This document shows, one piece after another, positions 1 through 8,712 of a stretch of 64,000 nt of DNA. The position numbers and the translations under genes are program-made. Position 1 is the stretch's first letter, and every line of letters begins with the position of its first letter. The notes under the pieces are model-generated. The model did not search any database. It worked only from the letters and a program-made list of their open reading frames with translations, and was not told the DNA's origin. The DNA lies in contig JAHLLD010000003.1 in NCBI GenBank assembly GCA_020444325.1, forward strand, positions 395,572-459,571. The letters are read 5' to 3'. Source of the DNA: a bacterium (GTDB lineage: Bacteria > Bacteroidota > Ignavibacteria > SZUA-365).

Positions 1-328
1 TGTACTCGGTACTGTGATCCTGAAAAAGTCCTTCCAGGCGCAATCCCAAATAGCGATTGATGAAGAAATCGAGCTGCAGTCCGGCATGATACCCCGCACC
101 GTCGCCATTGTCATATTCACAGTTGCAGTCGGCTCTGGGACCGCTGACGCCGAGATTGTAATTGCCGCCACCGACGATCCCTATGGCAACGGATCCCGGA
201 TACGCCTGGCGGAATCCATGGCTCTGACGGTAGCGCTGCGCGGAGGCAGGCAGAGTAAGCATGACAAATGAAAGCGTGGCAGCGGTCAATGCGAGCAGGA
301 TGAGGCGAGACTGGAAACGAGCATGCAT
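1..328 (-). CDS. Outer-membrane beta-barrel protein, N-terminal part
   Basis: Partial gene running off the left edge; 109 residues are readable from an ATG at 328 preceded by GGAGAAG. Residues about 8-31 form a signal peptide ending in PASAQ. The mature part starts with short alternating strands typical of small porin-like barrels. A DCNCEY motif near residues 68-72 followed by an Asn/Asp/Gly-rich stretch is also found in the next gene (349-1125), so the two look like tandem paralogues. The likely location is the outer membrane. The function is unknown and the 3' end is missing. Confidence 0.7.
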   Translation of the reverse strand, partial: MHARFQSRLILLALTAATLSFVMLTLPASAQRYRQSHGFRQAYPGSVAIGIVGGGNYNLGVSGPRADCNCEYDNGDGAGYHAGLQLDFFINRYLGLRLEGLFQDHSTEY

Positions 329-348
329 GGTACTTCTCCGCAGAGTGT

Positions 349-1125
349 TCATATGGCGAAGCGCAGATATATCTGTGCGCGGAACGCATTGAGCCTCCAG
401 CTCTGATAGTTGGAGGCGAGCGGCGTCTGTCCCAGTGAAAAGGAAAGCTCGGGGGCCAGTTCAAGTCGCTCGTGCAGAGGAATGATGTATCCGAGCCTTG
501 CACTGAGTGCAAGCTGATAACCGCTGTCGTCATAATACTGCGACAGTCCGTCGTCCATCACGACCTGCTCGCTGCCCCCGTTTGTATCATAACCTATCCC
601 AGGAGTGGTAATGGTTTCCACTTCTTCGATATTGTCGGAAAACACCACACCGAGTTCCGGACCGGCGGCGACATAAAGACCGCGAAGCGGCAAATCCCAT
701 TTCGCGAGTACAGCAAATTGCAGCAGAGTCAGCTGAACGGTGCTTTCGAGATCGAAATTGATGTTGCGAAACTCCCCTTCCGCAGGTGGAATCTCGATAT
801 ACTCCAGACGTGTCTGCGATTTCTCGTACACGGGTGTCATCGAACGCAATCCCACCGTCGCCATCACGGAAAAATCCCTGCTGAGGGGATAATCCGCAAA
901 ACCGCCAAGATCGAATCCCAGTCCGTTTCCTCCGTTGTATTCACAGTCGCAAAGTGTCTTGAAACTGCCACTTCCCGCTATCCAGGCACCACCGGCATAG
1001 GGACCGATGTGAAGTCGAAACGGGACGGGACGCAGAATATCGTCCTCTCCCCCGGGGGGATTACCCGCGGAAAGCGGCGTGGAGCTTAGAAGTAGGAGAG
1101 TAAGAATCAGGGCCAAGGTGCGCAT
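349..1125 (-). CDS. Outer-membrane beta-barrel protein (porin-like)
   Basis: 258 residues. I chose the ATG at 1125 because a clean signal peptide (MRTLALILTLLLLSS, ending near LSAG) begins there; the frame stays open upstream to 1197, but those residues look non-coding. The rest is a run of amphipathic strands with Gly/Tyr turns, ending in YLRFAI, a hydrophobic end typical of barrels of this group. A CDCEY-plus-Gly/Asn motif matches DCNCEY in the neighbouring partial gene. No enzyme motif is visible. It lies 20 nt upstream of the partial gene on the same strand, so the pair is probably one transcript. Function unknown. Confidence 0.8.
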   Translation of the reverse strand: MRTLALILTLLLLSSTPLSAGNPPGGEDDILRPVPFRLHIGPYAGGAWIAGSGSFKTLCDCEYNGGNGLGFDLGGFADYPLSRDFSVMATVGLRSMTPVYEKSQTRLEYIEIPPAEGEFRNINFDLESTVQLTLLQFAVLAKWDLPLRGLYVAAGPELGVVFSDNIEEVETITTPGIGYDTNGGSEQVVMDDGLSQYYDDSGYQLALSARLGYIIPLHERLELAPELSFSLGQTPLASNYQSWRLNAFRAQIYLRFAI

Positions 1126-1191
1126 ATCAACGATGTGTATATGATGTATCCGGCATATTACAATCACCCTGCCTAAGATACAACCGCTCAA

Positions 1192-1240
1192 ATGCACTCG
1201 GATGTGCTCAGATGTGCTCAGATACGCTCAGATACGCTCA
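1192..1240. repeat. 10-bp tandem repeat across the batE stop codon
   Basis: Four direct 10-bp units (GATGTGCTCA twice, then GATACGCTCA twice) fill 1201-1240, with a degenerate fifth unit just before. The batE stop codon (1228-1230 on the minus strand) lies inside the array, so a change in copy number would alter the last codons of BatE or its 3' end. Confidence 0.85.
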
Positions 1241-1983
1241 GCGGCGGATCGCGGAATCCAGCCGTTTTTCCCGTCGGCGAGACGGATATGGTACATCTCC
1301 TCCCGTACCTCCAGGATCTGCACTTTCAATCCCTCATGTACCACGAAACTCTCGACTCCGGTGGCGTCGGGCGTACTCAGAACGGTGGTTTCATCAGGCA
1401 TGATGATGGCATTGCTGTGTGCACTGATCTGCTCGAGACGTGTGCTGTAGAGGACAACGGTCAGAATGAAAAAGACGCCTGTCGCGATGCTTGCCACCAG
1501 TGCGATGCGGCGCAGCAATACGCGGCGGAACCCGAAGAAGAGAAACAGGGATGCGGCGAGCAGCCACAGGAAGGCGACCGACCAGCTGAAAAACGTTGCG
1601 GGCAGGTATGCGTTCTGCACATCATTCCACCAGCGAACGAAGAAAAGCAACGGAATCGGTTCGACGCGGTCGCGGGTCCGGGCGCGCACCACACGAATGT
1701 TATGGAGTACGTCCGCATTCCCCGGCTCCTGCAGAAGCGCCTTCTCGAAATACAGCATTGCTGCGCCGAGGTTTCCGTTCTTGTAATAGGCGTTCCCGAG
1801 ATTGTAATACACCGGGAAAGAGGCATAGCCTTCATTTTCCAGATCGTGCAGCAGCTGTATCGCCTGTTTGTATTCGGCGTTGGAATAGGCGCTCGTTGCT
1901 TCGTCGAAGCGATCCCGTGGTTGCGCCTGCACGACGGCAACAGAAAGCAAGGAGAGGATTACAATGCAGAATATTCTCATCAT
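1228..1983 (-). CDS. batE: BatE: TPR and SH3-like membrane protein
   Basis: 251 residues, last gene of the Bat operon. The order is: signal peptide (1-20, ending VVQAQ), TPR region (about 25-90, with the motif YYNLGNAYYKNGNLGAAMLY), two membrane segments (about 125-152 and 160-180), and a bacterial SH3-like domain (about 195-250, with HIRLADGKNGWI). This layout is that of BatE in Bacteroidota aerotolerance operons. The start ATG at 1983 overlaps the batD stop (ATGA), which suggests translational coupling. The last codons fall in a 10-bp tandem repeat. A role in a membrane-bound envelope stress or assembly complex with BatA-D is inferred from the family. Confidence 0.88.
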   Translation of the reverse strand: MMRIFCIVILSLLSVAVVQAQPRDRFDEATSAYSNAEYKQAIQLLHDLENEGYASFPVYYNLGNAYYKNGNLGAAMLYFEKALLQEPGNADVLHNIRVVRARTRDRVEPIPLLFFVRWWNDVQNAYLPATFFSWSVAFLWLLAASLFLFFGFRRVLLRRIALVASIATGVFFILTVVLYSTRLEQISAHSNAIIMPDETTVLSTPDATGVESFVVHEGLKVQILEVREEMYHIRLADGKNGWIPRSAAERI

Positions 1984-3824
1984 GCGCTCCTCCGCATGGC
2001 TTCTTCGAGGGAAATGATGGCTTCACGTGTTTCGTCATACAGTGACTGCATCTCCTGCTCGTTCGCCCGTGTCGGCGAAAATCGTGCAAATTCCACGCGG
2101 TCGAGAGCTTTCTGTAATTGTGCACTGAGCGCATCATCAACGCCGTCCTTCCGAAGGGCATCCACAATTGCGGCCATTGTGGTGGCAGAGGTGGAGAGTC
2201 CCAGTTTGTCCTGCACATACCCCCAGAGCGCACGGGCAATTTCGAGATAGTACGTATCGGTTTCACCCTGCTCGAGATAACGTCGTGAATTCTGCAGGTG
2301 TTTTTCCGCGACACGGGTAGCGCGGCGGCGCTTCATTCCTGCGACATCACCTCTTGCGGCATCATACCGCCGCTTCCAGAGCAGCGCGCCGACGGTGGCG
2401 ACAACCGGCATGAGGTAGAAGAGCGCCATGAGTGGCAACGGAATACCCGGATCCTCGCTGGAGGGCAATGGACCTGAGACGGTGCGTATCGGCCGCACAT
2501 CTTCCGAAAGGTAGTCAATGTACTCCTGCTCAAGCTGTCCTGCCTGCTGCCGCGCGTCGCCTTCGGCGATATCGAGCTCGAAAGACGCGCTGTGAAGGGT
2601 GATATACTGCTTGCTCTCGAGATCGAAATAGCTGAAGGTCACCGGTGGTAGCGTGACCTTGCCCGCATAACGCGGCACCAGGATATACTCGAAGGTCTTG
2701 CTGCCTGTCATGGTGCCGCCTTCAGGATGCACATCCTCGCTTATGGTCGGATCATAATGATCCACTCCCGCGGGGAACGTGATCGACGGCTCATCGAGCA
2801 AACGGATATTTCCCTGTCCACTCAGCTTCACCGTCAGCGTTGCGGTTTCATTCGCCTTGAGCTTTCGCCTGTCCAACTGCACGTTCATGTCGTACGAACC
2901 GACAACACCCTTGAAGTTTTCGGGTTTGTCCGTTTCAGGGAGTGCGCGCACGTTCACATTCAGTTTCTGTGTCAGCAGCGATTTCTTCACGTTTTCATAA
3001 CGATCGAAAAACGGATCGGAGAAAAAACGGTCAAATGCGTCATTCCCCCGTCGCTCACGCGGTTTGCGAACGCGTACAGTGGTCCCGACTTCGAAGGGAT
3101 CAATCGTCAGCTTCCCGGTCTGCGTCGGGAAATACAGCACTTTACGCAGCATGAAAGTCTCGTACTGCCGTCCCTTGTACACTTCGACCCGTGGACGCAG
3201 CTGGGTCGGTGTTTCGACATCCTCGGACCAGAAGCCAACCATGCGTGGCAGTTTGATGGGATTATCGAGCTGAAAAGCGACGCGGGAATACAGCTTGTAG
3301 GTAACGGTGATCGGTTCACCGATATAGACATCGGATTTGTTCGCAATGGCACGAATAAACAGCTCGTCTCCCAGATCAATGTTGCGCGATTGTGTGCTTC
3401 CCCCCTGCTGCTGCTGCTGATTCCCTGATTGCGGAACGGCCTTCGTCACCTTGATACGCACGGTGTTGCTGCTGAGCCTGGAGCCATCGTAGTTGATGCT
3501 GGCGGATGGAACGGTGAAGCTGCCAACGCTGCGCGGTTGAAGAACGTAGCTCCACGAGATGGTCGTACTGACGCGTCCGTTGATGATCTGCATCTGCTGC
3601 GAGGTAGACGGACCGTGGAGCGTGAGGAAATTGCTGTTAAGGTTCGGTGCGTTGAAATCCGAGTAGCGGCGAAGACTCCCTCCAGACAGGGAATATGTCA
3701 CCTGGAACTGCTCTCCCACGGCAACTTCCGTTCTGTCCACGCTGCAGGTGAACTGCACGTCCTGCGCCCACACCGCGGGTGCGAGCACACTGAGCACTGC
3801 TATGAACGCTATCAGCCGCTTCAT
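1980..3824 (-). CDS. batD: BatD: oxygen-tolerance family protein
   Basis: 614 residues, the usual length for BatD. It has a signal peptide (1-20, ending VWAQ), a long periplasmic part built of Ig-like beta domains with the typical N-terminal phrase on sensory/oxidant proteins (VDRTEVAVGEQFQVTYSLSG), a single membrane segment near 465-485 and a helical cytoplasmic tail of about 120 residues. It lies between batC (3-nt gap) and batE (4-nt overlap). The family is linked to aerotolerance and virulence in Bacteroides and Leptospira, and its molecular role is still unclear. Confidence 0.9.
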   Translation of the reverse strand: MKRLIAFIAVLSVLAPAVWAQDVQFTCSVDRTEVAVGEQFQVTYSLSGGSLRRYSDFNAPNLNSNFLTLHGPSTSQQMQIINGRVSTTISWSYVLQPRSVGSFTVPSASINYDGSRLSSNTVRIKVTKAVPQSGNQQQQQGGSTQSRNIDLGDELFIRAIANKSDVYIGEPITVTYKLYSRVAFQLDNPIKLPRMVGFWSEDVETPTQLRPRVEVYKGRQYETFMLRKVLYFPTQTGKLTIDPFEVGTTVRVRKPRERRGNDAFDRFFSDPFFDRYENVKKSLLTQKLNVNVRALPETDKPENFKGVVGSYDMNVQLDRRKLKANETATLTVKLSGQGNIRLLDEPSITFPAGVDHYDPTISEDVHPEGGTMTGSKTFEYILVPRYAGKVTLPPVTFSYFDLESKQYITLHSASFELDIAEGDARQQAGQLEQEYIDYLSEDVRPIRTVSGPLPSSEDPGIPLPLMALFYLMPVVATVGALLWKRRYDAARGDVAGMKRRRATRVAEKHLQNSRRYLEQGETDTYYLEIARALWGYVQDKLGLSTSATTMAAIVDALRKDGVDDALSAQLQKALDRVEFARFSPTRANEQEMQSLYDETREAIISLEEAMRRSA

Positions 3825-3827
3825 GTC

Positions 3828-4673
3828 TTACCAGTCCTTCTCCACATTTGCGCGTGCGTTTACCTTGGCCCGCTTCTTCTTCTGCAGAGCTTTTTCCTCG
3901 CGTTCGAGTGCGCGCAGAATCTGCTCAGCCTGCTGCTTCGACATCTTCTGCTCCTGCTCGGGTTTGGACTTCTGCTGCTCGTTCTTCTTTGCGTCCTCTT
4001 TCTGATCCTGGTCTTTCTGATTCTGTTGCTGCTGCTGGTCCTGCTGCTGCTGATCTTTCTTCTGCTGCTGCTCGTCCTTGCTCTTGTCTTTCTGATCCTG
4101 ATCCTTATTCTTGTCCTGCTTCTGGTCTTTCTTCTGATCCTTGTTCTGATCTTTGTTCTGCTGTTGCTGCTGCAGCTCTTCCAGCTTCTTTTTGGCGTAG
4201 GTCAGATTGTATCGGGCTTCTTCATCCGCCGGACGAAGCTTGAGCGCCCGTTTGTACATGTCAATGGCATGCAGATAGCCCTGCATACGCATATCCCCAC
4301 CCTGTCCACCGGCCGCCTGCTGCAACAGTGGATTTTCCATCCCCTTGTCCGCTGCCTGCAGAAAGGTATTCCCGGCGTTGTAAAACGTCGTCGCCAGCTG
4401 ATCGGGGTTTTCCACGCGTGTCCCGGCTTTCTCGTATGCTTCGAGAGCCGCCTTGATATCGTCTGCGCGATACGCTGCGTTCCCGTTGTTGAAATAGCTT
4501 TCAACGCGATCGGGCTCTTCGACGGACGCCTGTTCGTATTTCTCTCGGGCGCGGTCATATTCCTGCTGGCTGTAATATTCATTGCCCTCGTTTACCGTCG
4601 AACGGTACGACTGTGCCGACAGTGTTGCCGCAGTCATCGAGAGCAGTATGACAATGAGGATGCGCGTTCTCAT
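3828..4673 (-). CDS. batC: BatC: TPR protein with Gln/Lys/Asp-rich tail
   Basis: 281 residues from the ATG at 4673. This start gives a clean signal peptide (MRTRILIVILLSMTAATLSAQ region) and sits 1 nt after the batB stop; an upstream ATG at 4703 would add ten residues inside batB. Residues about 25-165 hold three or four TPR units (NEGNEYYSQQEYDRAREKYE; YFNNGNAAYRADDIKAAL). The C-terminal 110 residues are almost only Gln, Lys, Asp and Glu, a low-complexity, probably disordered tail seen in other BatC proteins. It is presumably the scaffold of the Bat complex. Confidence 0.88.
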   Translation of the reverse strand: MRTRILIVILLSMTAATLSAQSYRSTVNEGNEYYSQQEYDRAREKYEQASVEEPDRVESYFNNGNAAYRADDIKAALEAYEKAGTRVENPDQLATTFYNAGNTFLQAADKGMENPLLQQAAGGQGGDMRMQGYLHAIDMYKRALKLRPADEEARYNLTYAKKKLEELQQQQQNKDQNKDQKKDQKQDKNKDQDQKDKSKDEQQQKKDQQQQDQQQQQNQKDQDQKEDAKKNEQQKSKPEQEQKMSKQQAEQILRALEREEKALQKKKRAKVNARANVEKDW

Positions 4674-4674
4674 A

Positions 4675-5718
4675 TCAGCCCTCCGAATCTTGTGGTGGTG
4701 CAAAAATGGAAAAGCGGGAGAGGAACCTGTTCCGGGTTTCCGAGATGAGCAGTTCCCCGATCAGCAGCACGAGCGCGAGCGCGAGCAGATACTGAAAACG
4801 GTCTTCATAATCGGTGAACTGCTTCGTACCGAATTCCTTTTTTTCCATGCGTTCGATCTGCGCGAATACGGTGGCGAGATTGTCCCGTCCACTCAGCGCC
4901 TGGGTAAAGCTCCCCCCCGTGACTTTCGCGATTTCCCGCAAAGTTTCTGCATCGAGGCGGGAGAGAACGAGCTCCCCGTCTTCGGATTTCTTGAAACCCT
5001 GCCCGTTGCCGCCTACGGGGATCGGGGCGCCCTCGAGCGAACCCATACCGATGGTGTGAATGACGATTCCTTCCGCTGCCGCTTCCTTGGCAGCGCTGAC
5101 CGGATCGTCTTCATGATTTTCACCGTCCGTAATTACGACCATCGCCTTGTATTTCCCTTCCTCTTTCTTGAACGATTCCCTCGCCAGGTCTATGGCGGAT
5201 CCGATCGCCGTACCCGGTGTCGGTGCGATGCCTGTGGTGATCACATCGGTAAGCATGAGTGCTGCATTGTAATCCGATGTCAGCGGCAGCTGCGTATACG
5301 CATCTCCCGCGAAGACGATGATACCGATACGATCGCCCTTCAGATTGTTGATCAGGTTCTGCAATTCCTTTTTTGCGGCGCTGATGCGGTTGGGCTGAAT
5401 ATCTTCGGCATTCATACTGCTGGAGACATCGACCGCGACGATGAGGTCAATGCCGCTGCGGGTGACTTCTTCGAATTTGGTGCCGATTTTCGGATTCGCG
5501 TATGCCACGATGCATACCGCGAGAGCGAGAAGGAATATCGAACCCCGGAGCCAGAACTTGACTCGGCTCCTGCCGGGAGTCATGCGATGCAGCGTACTGC
5601 GCTCTCCGTACGCCTGCAGGCGCCGGCGCTTCAGAAACCAGGCAAACCACAGCAATGCCGCCACGGCGGGCAGCACGAGCAGGTAGGTCAGATATTCCGG
5701 ATGGGCGAATTGAATCAT
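4675..5718 (-). CDS. batB: BatB: VWA-domain membrane protein
   Basis: 347 residues. N-terminal membrane segments lie at about 10-29 and 58-77, followed by a von Willebrand A domain (about 86-275) with an intact MIDAS motif (DVSSSM) and the downstream DGENHEDD metal-site loop, then a C-terminal membrane helix (about 308-330). The paralogue BatA lies 33 nt upstream. The topology places the VWA domain on one face of the inner membrane, where it probably binds partner proteins through a divalent metal. Confidence 0.9.
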   Translation of the reverse strand: MIQFAHPEYLTYLLVLPAVAALLWFAWFLKRRRLQAYGERSTLHRMTPGRSRVKFWLRGSIFLLALAVCIVAYANPKIGTKFEEVTRSGIDLIVAVDVSSSMNAEDIQPNRISAAKKELQNLINNLKGDRIGIIVFAGDAYTQLPLTSDYNAALMLTDVITTGIAPTPGTAIGSAIDLARESFKKEEGKYKAMVVITDGENHEDDPVSAAKEAAAEGIVIHTIGMGSLEGAPIPVGGNGQGFKKSEDGELVLSRLDAETLREIAKVTGGSFTQALSGRDNLATVFAQIERMEKKEFGTKQFTDYEDRFQYLLALALVLLIGELLISETRNRFLSRFSIFAPPQDSEG

Positions 5719-5751
5719 GCGTATCGACGATGTGAAATGACTTTTTCGTGA

Positions 5752-6750
5752 CTACGGGATTTTCCTGAAGACAAAGTTCGAAAGCAGTAACTCCGCGATC
5801 AGCAGAGCCATACCGAGCAGCAGATAGTCGTAGAACAGCTCCGTGTAACGATGGAACTCGGTTACCTCGATCTTCGTCCGTTCCAGCTTGTCGATCTCTT
5901 CGTAAATCTCCTTCAGCTTCTTGTTGCTCGTGGCGCGGAAATACTTGCCGTCCGTAATGTTGGCCACCTGCGTGAGCATGTCTTCATCGATTTCGACGGG
6001 CATGGGCTGATACTGAATGCCGAAGGGTGTTTTCACCGGGTACGGGGCCATGCCGCGTGTGCCGACACCGATGGTGTAAATACGTATTCCGAAGGTTTTG
6101 GCGATTTCCGCGGCTGTCGCGGGATCGATGGATCCCATGTTGTTGACGCCATCGGTAAGCAGAATCATCACCTTGCTTTTCGATTTGCTGTTCTTCATCC
6201 GGTTTACCGCATTGGCGATGCCTTCACCGATTGCCGTACCGTCCTGCAGATAGCCAGTCTTGACCTTGTCGAGCAGGTCGATCAGCACGGCGTAGTCCGT
6301 GGTGAGCGGACATTGCGTAAAGCTCTCGCCGGCGAAGATGACGAGTCCAATACGGTCGTTGATCCGGTTTTCGATAAAGTCTTCCGCGACGTTTTTCGCC
6401 GCCTCAAGCCGGTTCGGCCTGAGGTCCTCGGCGAGCATGGAACCTGAAATATCAAGTACGATGGTGATGTCGATACCCTCGCGGTACACTTTCTCTCCGC
6501 GTGCGGATGACTGGGGACGGGCGAAGGCCACGATAATCAGCGCAAGGGCGATCATGCGCAGCGCAAAGGGCAGATGCCGAAAACGCACGCGCAATCCAAC
6601 GGGAAGCGAGGCAAACGGCTTGATCGATGAATGCCGGAGAGCCGCGGTGAGCCTCCCCTGCTTGAACACGTACCAGATCAGCAGAAGCGGAATAAGCAGA
6701 AGCAGCCAGAGCAGCTCAGGATTCGCGAACTGTGTGATATGCTCAAACAT
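5752..6750 (-). CDS. batA: BatA: VWA-domain membrane protein
   Basis: 332 residues. The frame is open to 6885, but the real start is the ATG at 6750: it has GGAGG 8 nt upstream and begins with MFEHITQFANPELLWLLLL, the usual BatA N-terminus. A nearer ATG at 6756 is too close to the ribosome site. It has membrane segments at about 13-30 and 60-80, a VWA domain with MIDAS DISGSM, the conserved LTTDY and LLTDG loops, and a C-terminal membrane helix. It overlaps the preceding gene by 8 nt. Confidence 0.9.
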   Translation of the reverse strand: MFEHITQFANPELLWLLLLIPLLLIWYVFKQGRLTAALRHSSIKPFASLPVGLRVRFRHLPFALRMIALALIIVAFARPQSSARGEKVYREGIDITIVLDISGSMLAEDLRPNRLEAAKNVAEDFIENRINDRIGLVIFAGESFTQCPLTTDYAVLIDLLDKVKTGYLQDGTAIGEGIANAVNRMKNSKSKSKVMILLTDGVNNMGSIDPATAAEIAKTFGIRIYTIGVGTRGMAPYPVKTPFGIQYQPMPVEIDEDMLTQVANITDGKYFRATSNKKLKEIYEEIDKLERTKIEVTEFHRYTELFYDYLLLGMALLIAELLLSNFVFRKIP

Positions 6751-7792
6751 GCGCATCACCTCCTTTGGCTTCCGTGGAGGGATGTTCTTCCGTGGACTGC
6801 ACCGACTTCCTGGTCTCTTCGACGAAATGCGTGGCCAGGGCCATGGCACGCTCGTGCTCGTCCGCAGTCGGCACATAGCGGGCAAACTTGCTCATGTCGG
6901 CGGTCCTCAACGTACGTTCGAGATCGGCAACGAGTGCCGGCGTGAGGCCGAGCATCGCCACATCGGGCATGAGCTCGCTCGTCGGATGCTCCAGTGCGGG
7001 AACTGCAAACCGCCGTTCGATATATGCGCGCAGAATATCCGTAAGCCGCGCCTGATACATCTTATGTTCGCCTTTCTGCCAGAGCGCCTCCTGCCTGAGT
7101 TGTTCCAGGGCCCGCAGGGCGATGACATCCGCCGGCAGATCGGGTTCCGGCTCGACCTCTTCCTCCTCACCGTTGTCGCGATCGCGATACCAGCGGTAGC
7201 CCAGCCAGCCAAGCACGGCGAGCAGCAGCACAATGCCGGCGTACATGAGGTAATCCCAAATCGTCAGTGGCACATGCATCACGTCACGGATATCCTTGAA
7301 CGTGATATTCGTGTCGAGCGCGACCGTACTCACGGTGAAATCAATCGGTGCGCTTCTGAGCGCGTAGGTGGTCGTATCACCCGGACGCATGAAATGCAGG
7401 ATGGCGGAAACGGGGATGCGCCCGGTATCGAAAACCGTCACGGTGAGGTTCTGCTCAAACTGCTGTCTGCCGCCCTTCCTGCTGCGTTCCGCTTCTTCAC
7501 CGGAAACGAATTCCGCATTCTCGAAATCGTCATCGGTGGCGGGAAGTATGAGCTTCCACTCGGCTGGAGCATCTACCTGCAGGTGCAGTGGTATCCACTC
7601 GCCGATCAGGTAATTTGTCGAATCGGTATGAATCGTAATCGTTGCGTCCGCAGAGCCTTTCGTTTCTGCTGCTTCCTGACCTTCTACTTCCTGCGCGTGC
7701 AGGCTTTCCTGCGCGTGCAGGGACGCAGCTGCAAGCAGGGACACTGCCGCAAGCAGGAGGATAAACGCCTTCAAGTATTTTTTCTGCTCCAT
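6743..7792 (-). CDS. DUF4381-like Bat-operon membrane protein
   Basis: 349 residues. It has a signal peptide (about 8-28), a beta-rich periplasmic domain (about 45-170, related in style to BatD Ig-like domains), one membrane helix near 183-203, an acidic linker (EEEEVEPEPD) and a helical cytoplasmic domain (about 215-335) resembling the C-terminal part of BatD and DUF4381 proteins, with the conserved phrase KFARYVPTADEHERAM. Genes of this type usually lie between the DUF58 and VWA genes of MoxR operons, as here. Start and stop overlap both neighbours. An 18-bp duplication near the signal-peptide end encodes SLHAQE twice. Family assignment is by layout and similarity of style. Confidence 0.7.
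   Translation of the reverse strand: MEQKKYLKAFILLLAAVSLLAAASLHAQESLHAQEVEGQEAAETKGSADATITIHTDSTNYLIGEWIPLHLQVDAPAEWKLILPATDDDFENAEFVSGEEAERSRKGGRQQFEQNLTVTVFDTGRIPVSAILHFMRPGDTTTYALRSAPIDFTVSTVALDTNITFKDIRDVMHVPLTIWDYLMYAGIVLLLAVLGWLGYRWYRDRDNGEEEEVEPEPDLPADVIALRALEQLRQEALWQKGEHKMYQARLTDILRAYIERRFAVPALEHPTSELMPDVAMLGLTPALVADLERTLRTADMSKFARYVPTADEHERAMALATHFVEETRKSVQSTEEHPSTEAKGGDAHV
7687..7721. repeat. 18-bp in-frame duplication
   Basis: Two adjacent copies of an 18-bp unit (core CCTGCGCGTGCAGG) lie inside the DUF4381-like gene and encode the hexapeptide SLHAQE twice just after the signal peptide. The two copies are nearly identical, which suggests a recent slippage event. Confidence 0.8.
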
Positions 7793-8667
7793 CAGTACCG
7801 CCTCTCCCTCATGCGGAAAAATTCGACCAGCGGCTGGATATATCCTTTCTGCACATCAATACGAATCGCGTCCACGTTCGAGGCAAGGAACATGCGCTCG
7901 CGTTTCGTGATCCGGTGCTCCCATGCCTGTTGGTACGCATTCCGCACGGCTTTCATAGACGTGTCGACCCAGCGCTCGGCTGCGCTCTCCGCATCGCGCA
8001 GCTTGACGAGTCCGACATCCGGCAGTTCCCGCTCTCTCGGATCGTCGAGCTGTACGGCGATCAGATCGTGCTTTCTCGCAACAATTTTCATGGGCTGTTC
8101 ATATTCGTCATCCATGAAGTCGGAAACGAGAAATGCGATGGAGCGCTTTTTCGTGACGTGATTGAAATACTCGAGTGCGGAGCGCAGACTGGTGCCGCTG
8201 CTTTCGGGACGAAACGCGATGATGTCGCGGATGATGCGCAGGATATGCGAGCGTCCCTTCTTGGGTGGAATGAACTTCTCGATGCGGTCGGTGAAAATGA
8301 TCATGCCGACCTTGTCATTGTTCTTGATGGCGCTGAACGCGAGCACTGCGCACAGTTCAGCGGCGATGTCGCGCTTGCTCCGCGTGCCTGAACCATAGTC
8401 CTGTGAGCCGCTCATATCCACGAGCAGCATGACAGTGAGTTCGCGTTCCTCCTCGAACACTTTTATGAAAGGACGATTGAAACGCGCGGAAACGTTCCAG
8501 TCGATGGTGCGGACATCATCCCCGAACTGGTACTCGCGCACTTCGGAAAATTCCATGCCGCGTCCTTTGAACACGCTGTGGTATTCTCCCGAAAAGAGCT
8601 GGTTGACCAGTCCCCTCGTGCGAATTTCTATCTGCCGCACATTCCTGAGAATCTGCTTGGTATCCAT
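7792..8667 (-). CDS. DUF58 domain protein (VWA-like)
   Basis: 291 residues with the standard DUF58 signature: an N-terminal FSGEYHSVFKGRGMEFSEVR region, the core YQFGDDVRTIDWNVSARF, then a VWA-like fold with VDMSGS near residue 88. No signal peptide or membrane helix, so cytoplasmic. DUF58 proteins always accompany MoxR AAA+ ATPases and are thought to be their substrates or adaptors. moxR lies 45 nt upstream, and the stop overlaps the start of the next gene by 1 nt (TGATG). Confidence 0.9.
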   Translation of the reverse strand: MDTKQILRNVRQIEIRTRGLVNQLFSGEYHSVFKGRGMEFSEVREYQFGDDVRTIDWNVSARFNRPFIKVFEEERELTVMLLVDMSGSQDYGSGTRSKRDIAAELCAVLAFSAIKNNDKVGMIIFTDRIEKFIPPKKGRSHILRIIRDIIAFRPESSGTSLRSALEYFNHVTKKRSIAFLVSDFMDDEYEQPMKIVARKHDLIAVQLDDPRERELPDVGLVKLRDAESAAERWVDTSMKAVRNAYQQAWEHRITKRERMFLASNVDAIRIDVQKGYIQPLVEFFRMRERRY

Positions 8668-8712
8668 GAACCTCTGTTATCGTAATCCGTGATGCAGAAA
8701 ATGACGTCGGTA

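Noticed and set aside
3429-4748. A long plus-strand open frame (439 residues) rich in Leu
   Set aside because: It is the shadow of the Gln/Lys/Asp-rich batC tail read on the other strand; the leucines come from reversed CAG/AAG codons, and there is no start signal or family match.
6299-8161. A long plus-strand open frame (620 residues)
   Set aside because: It spans antisense to batA, the DUF4381-like gene and the DUF58 gene, all of which are clear on the minus strand.
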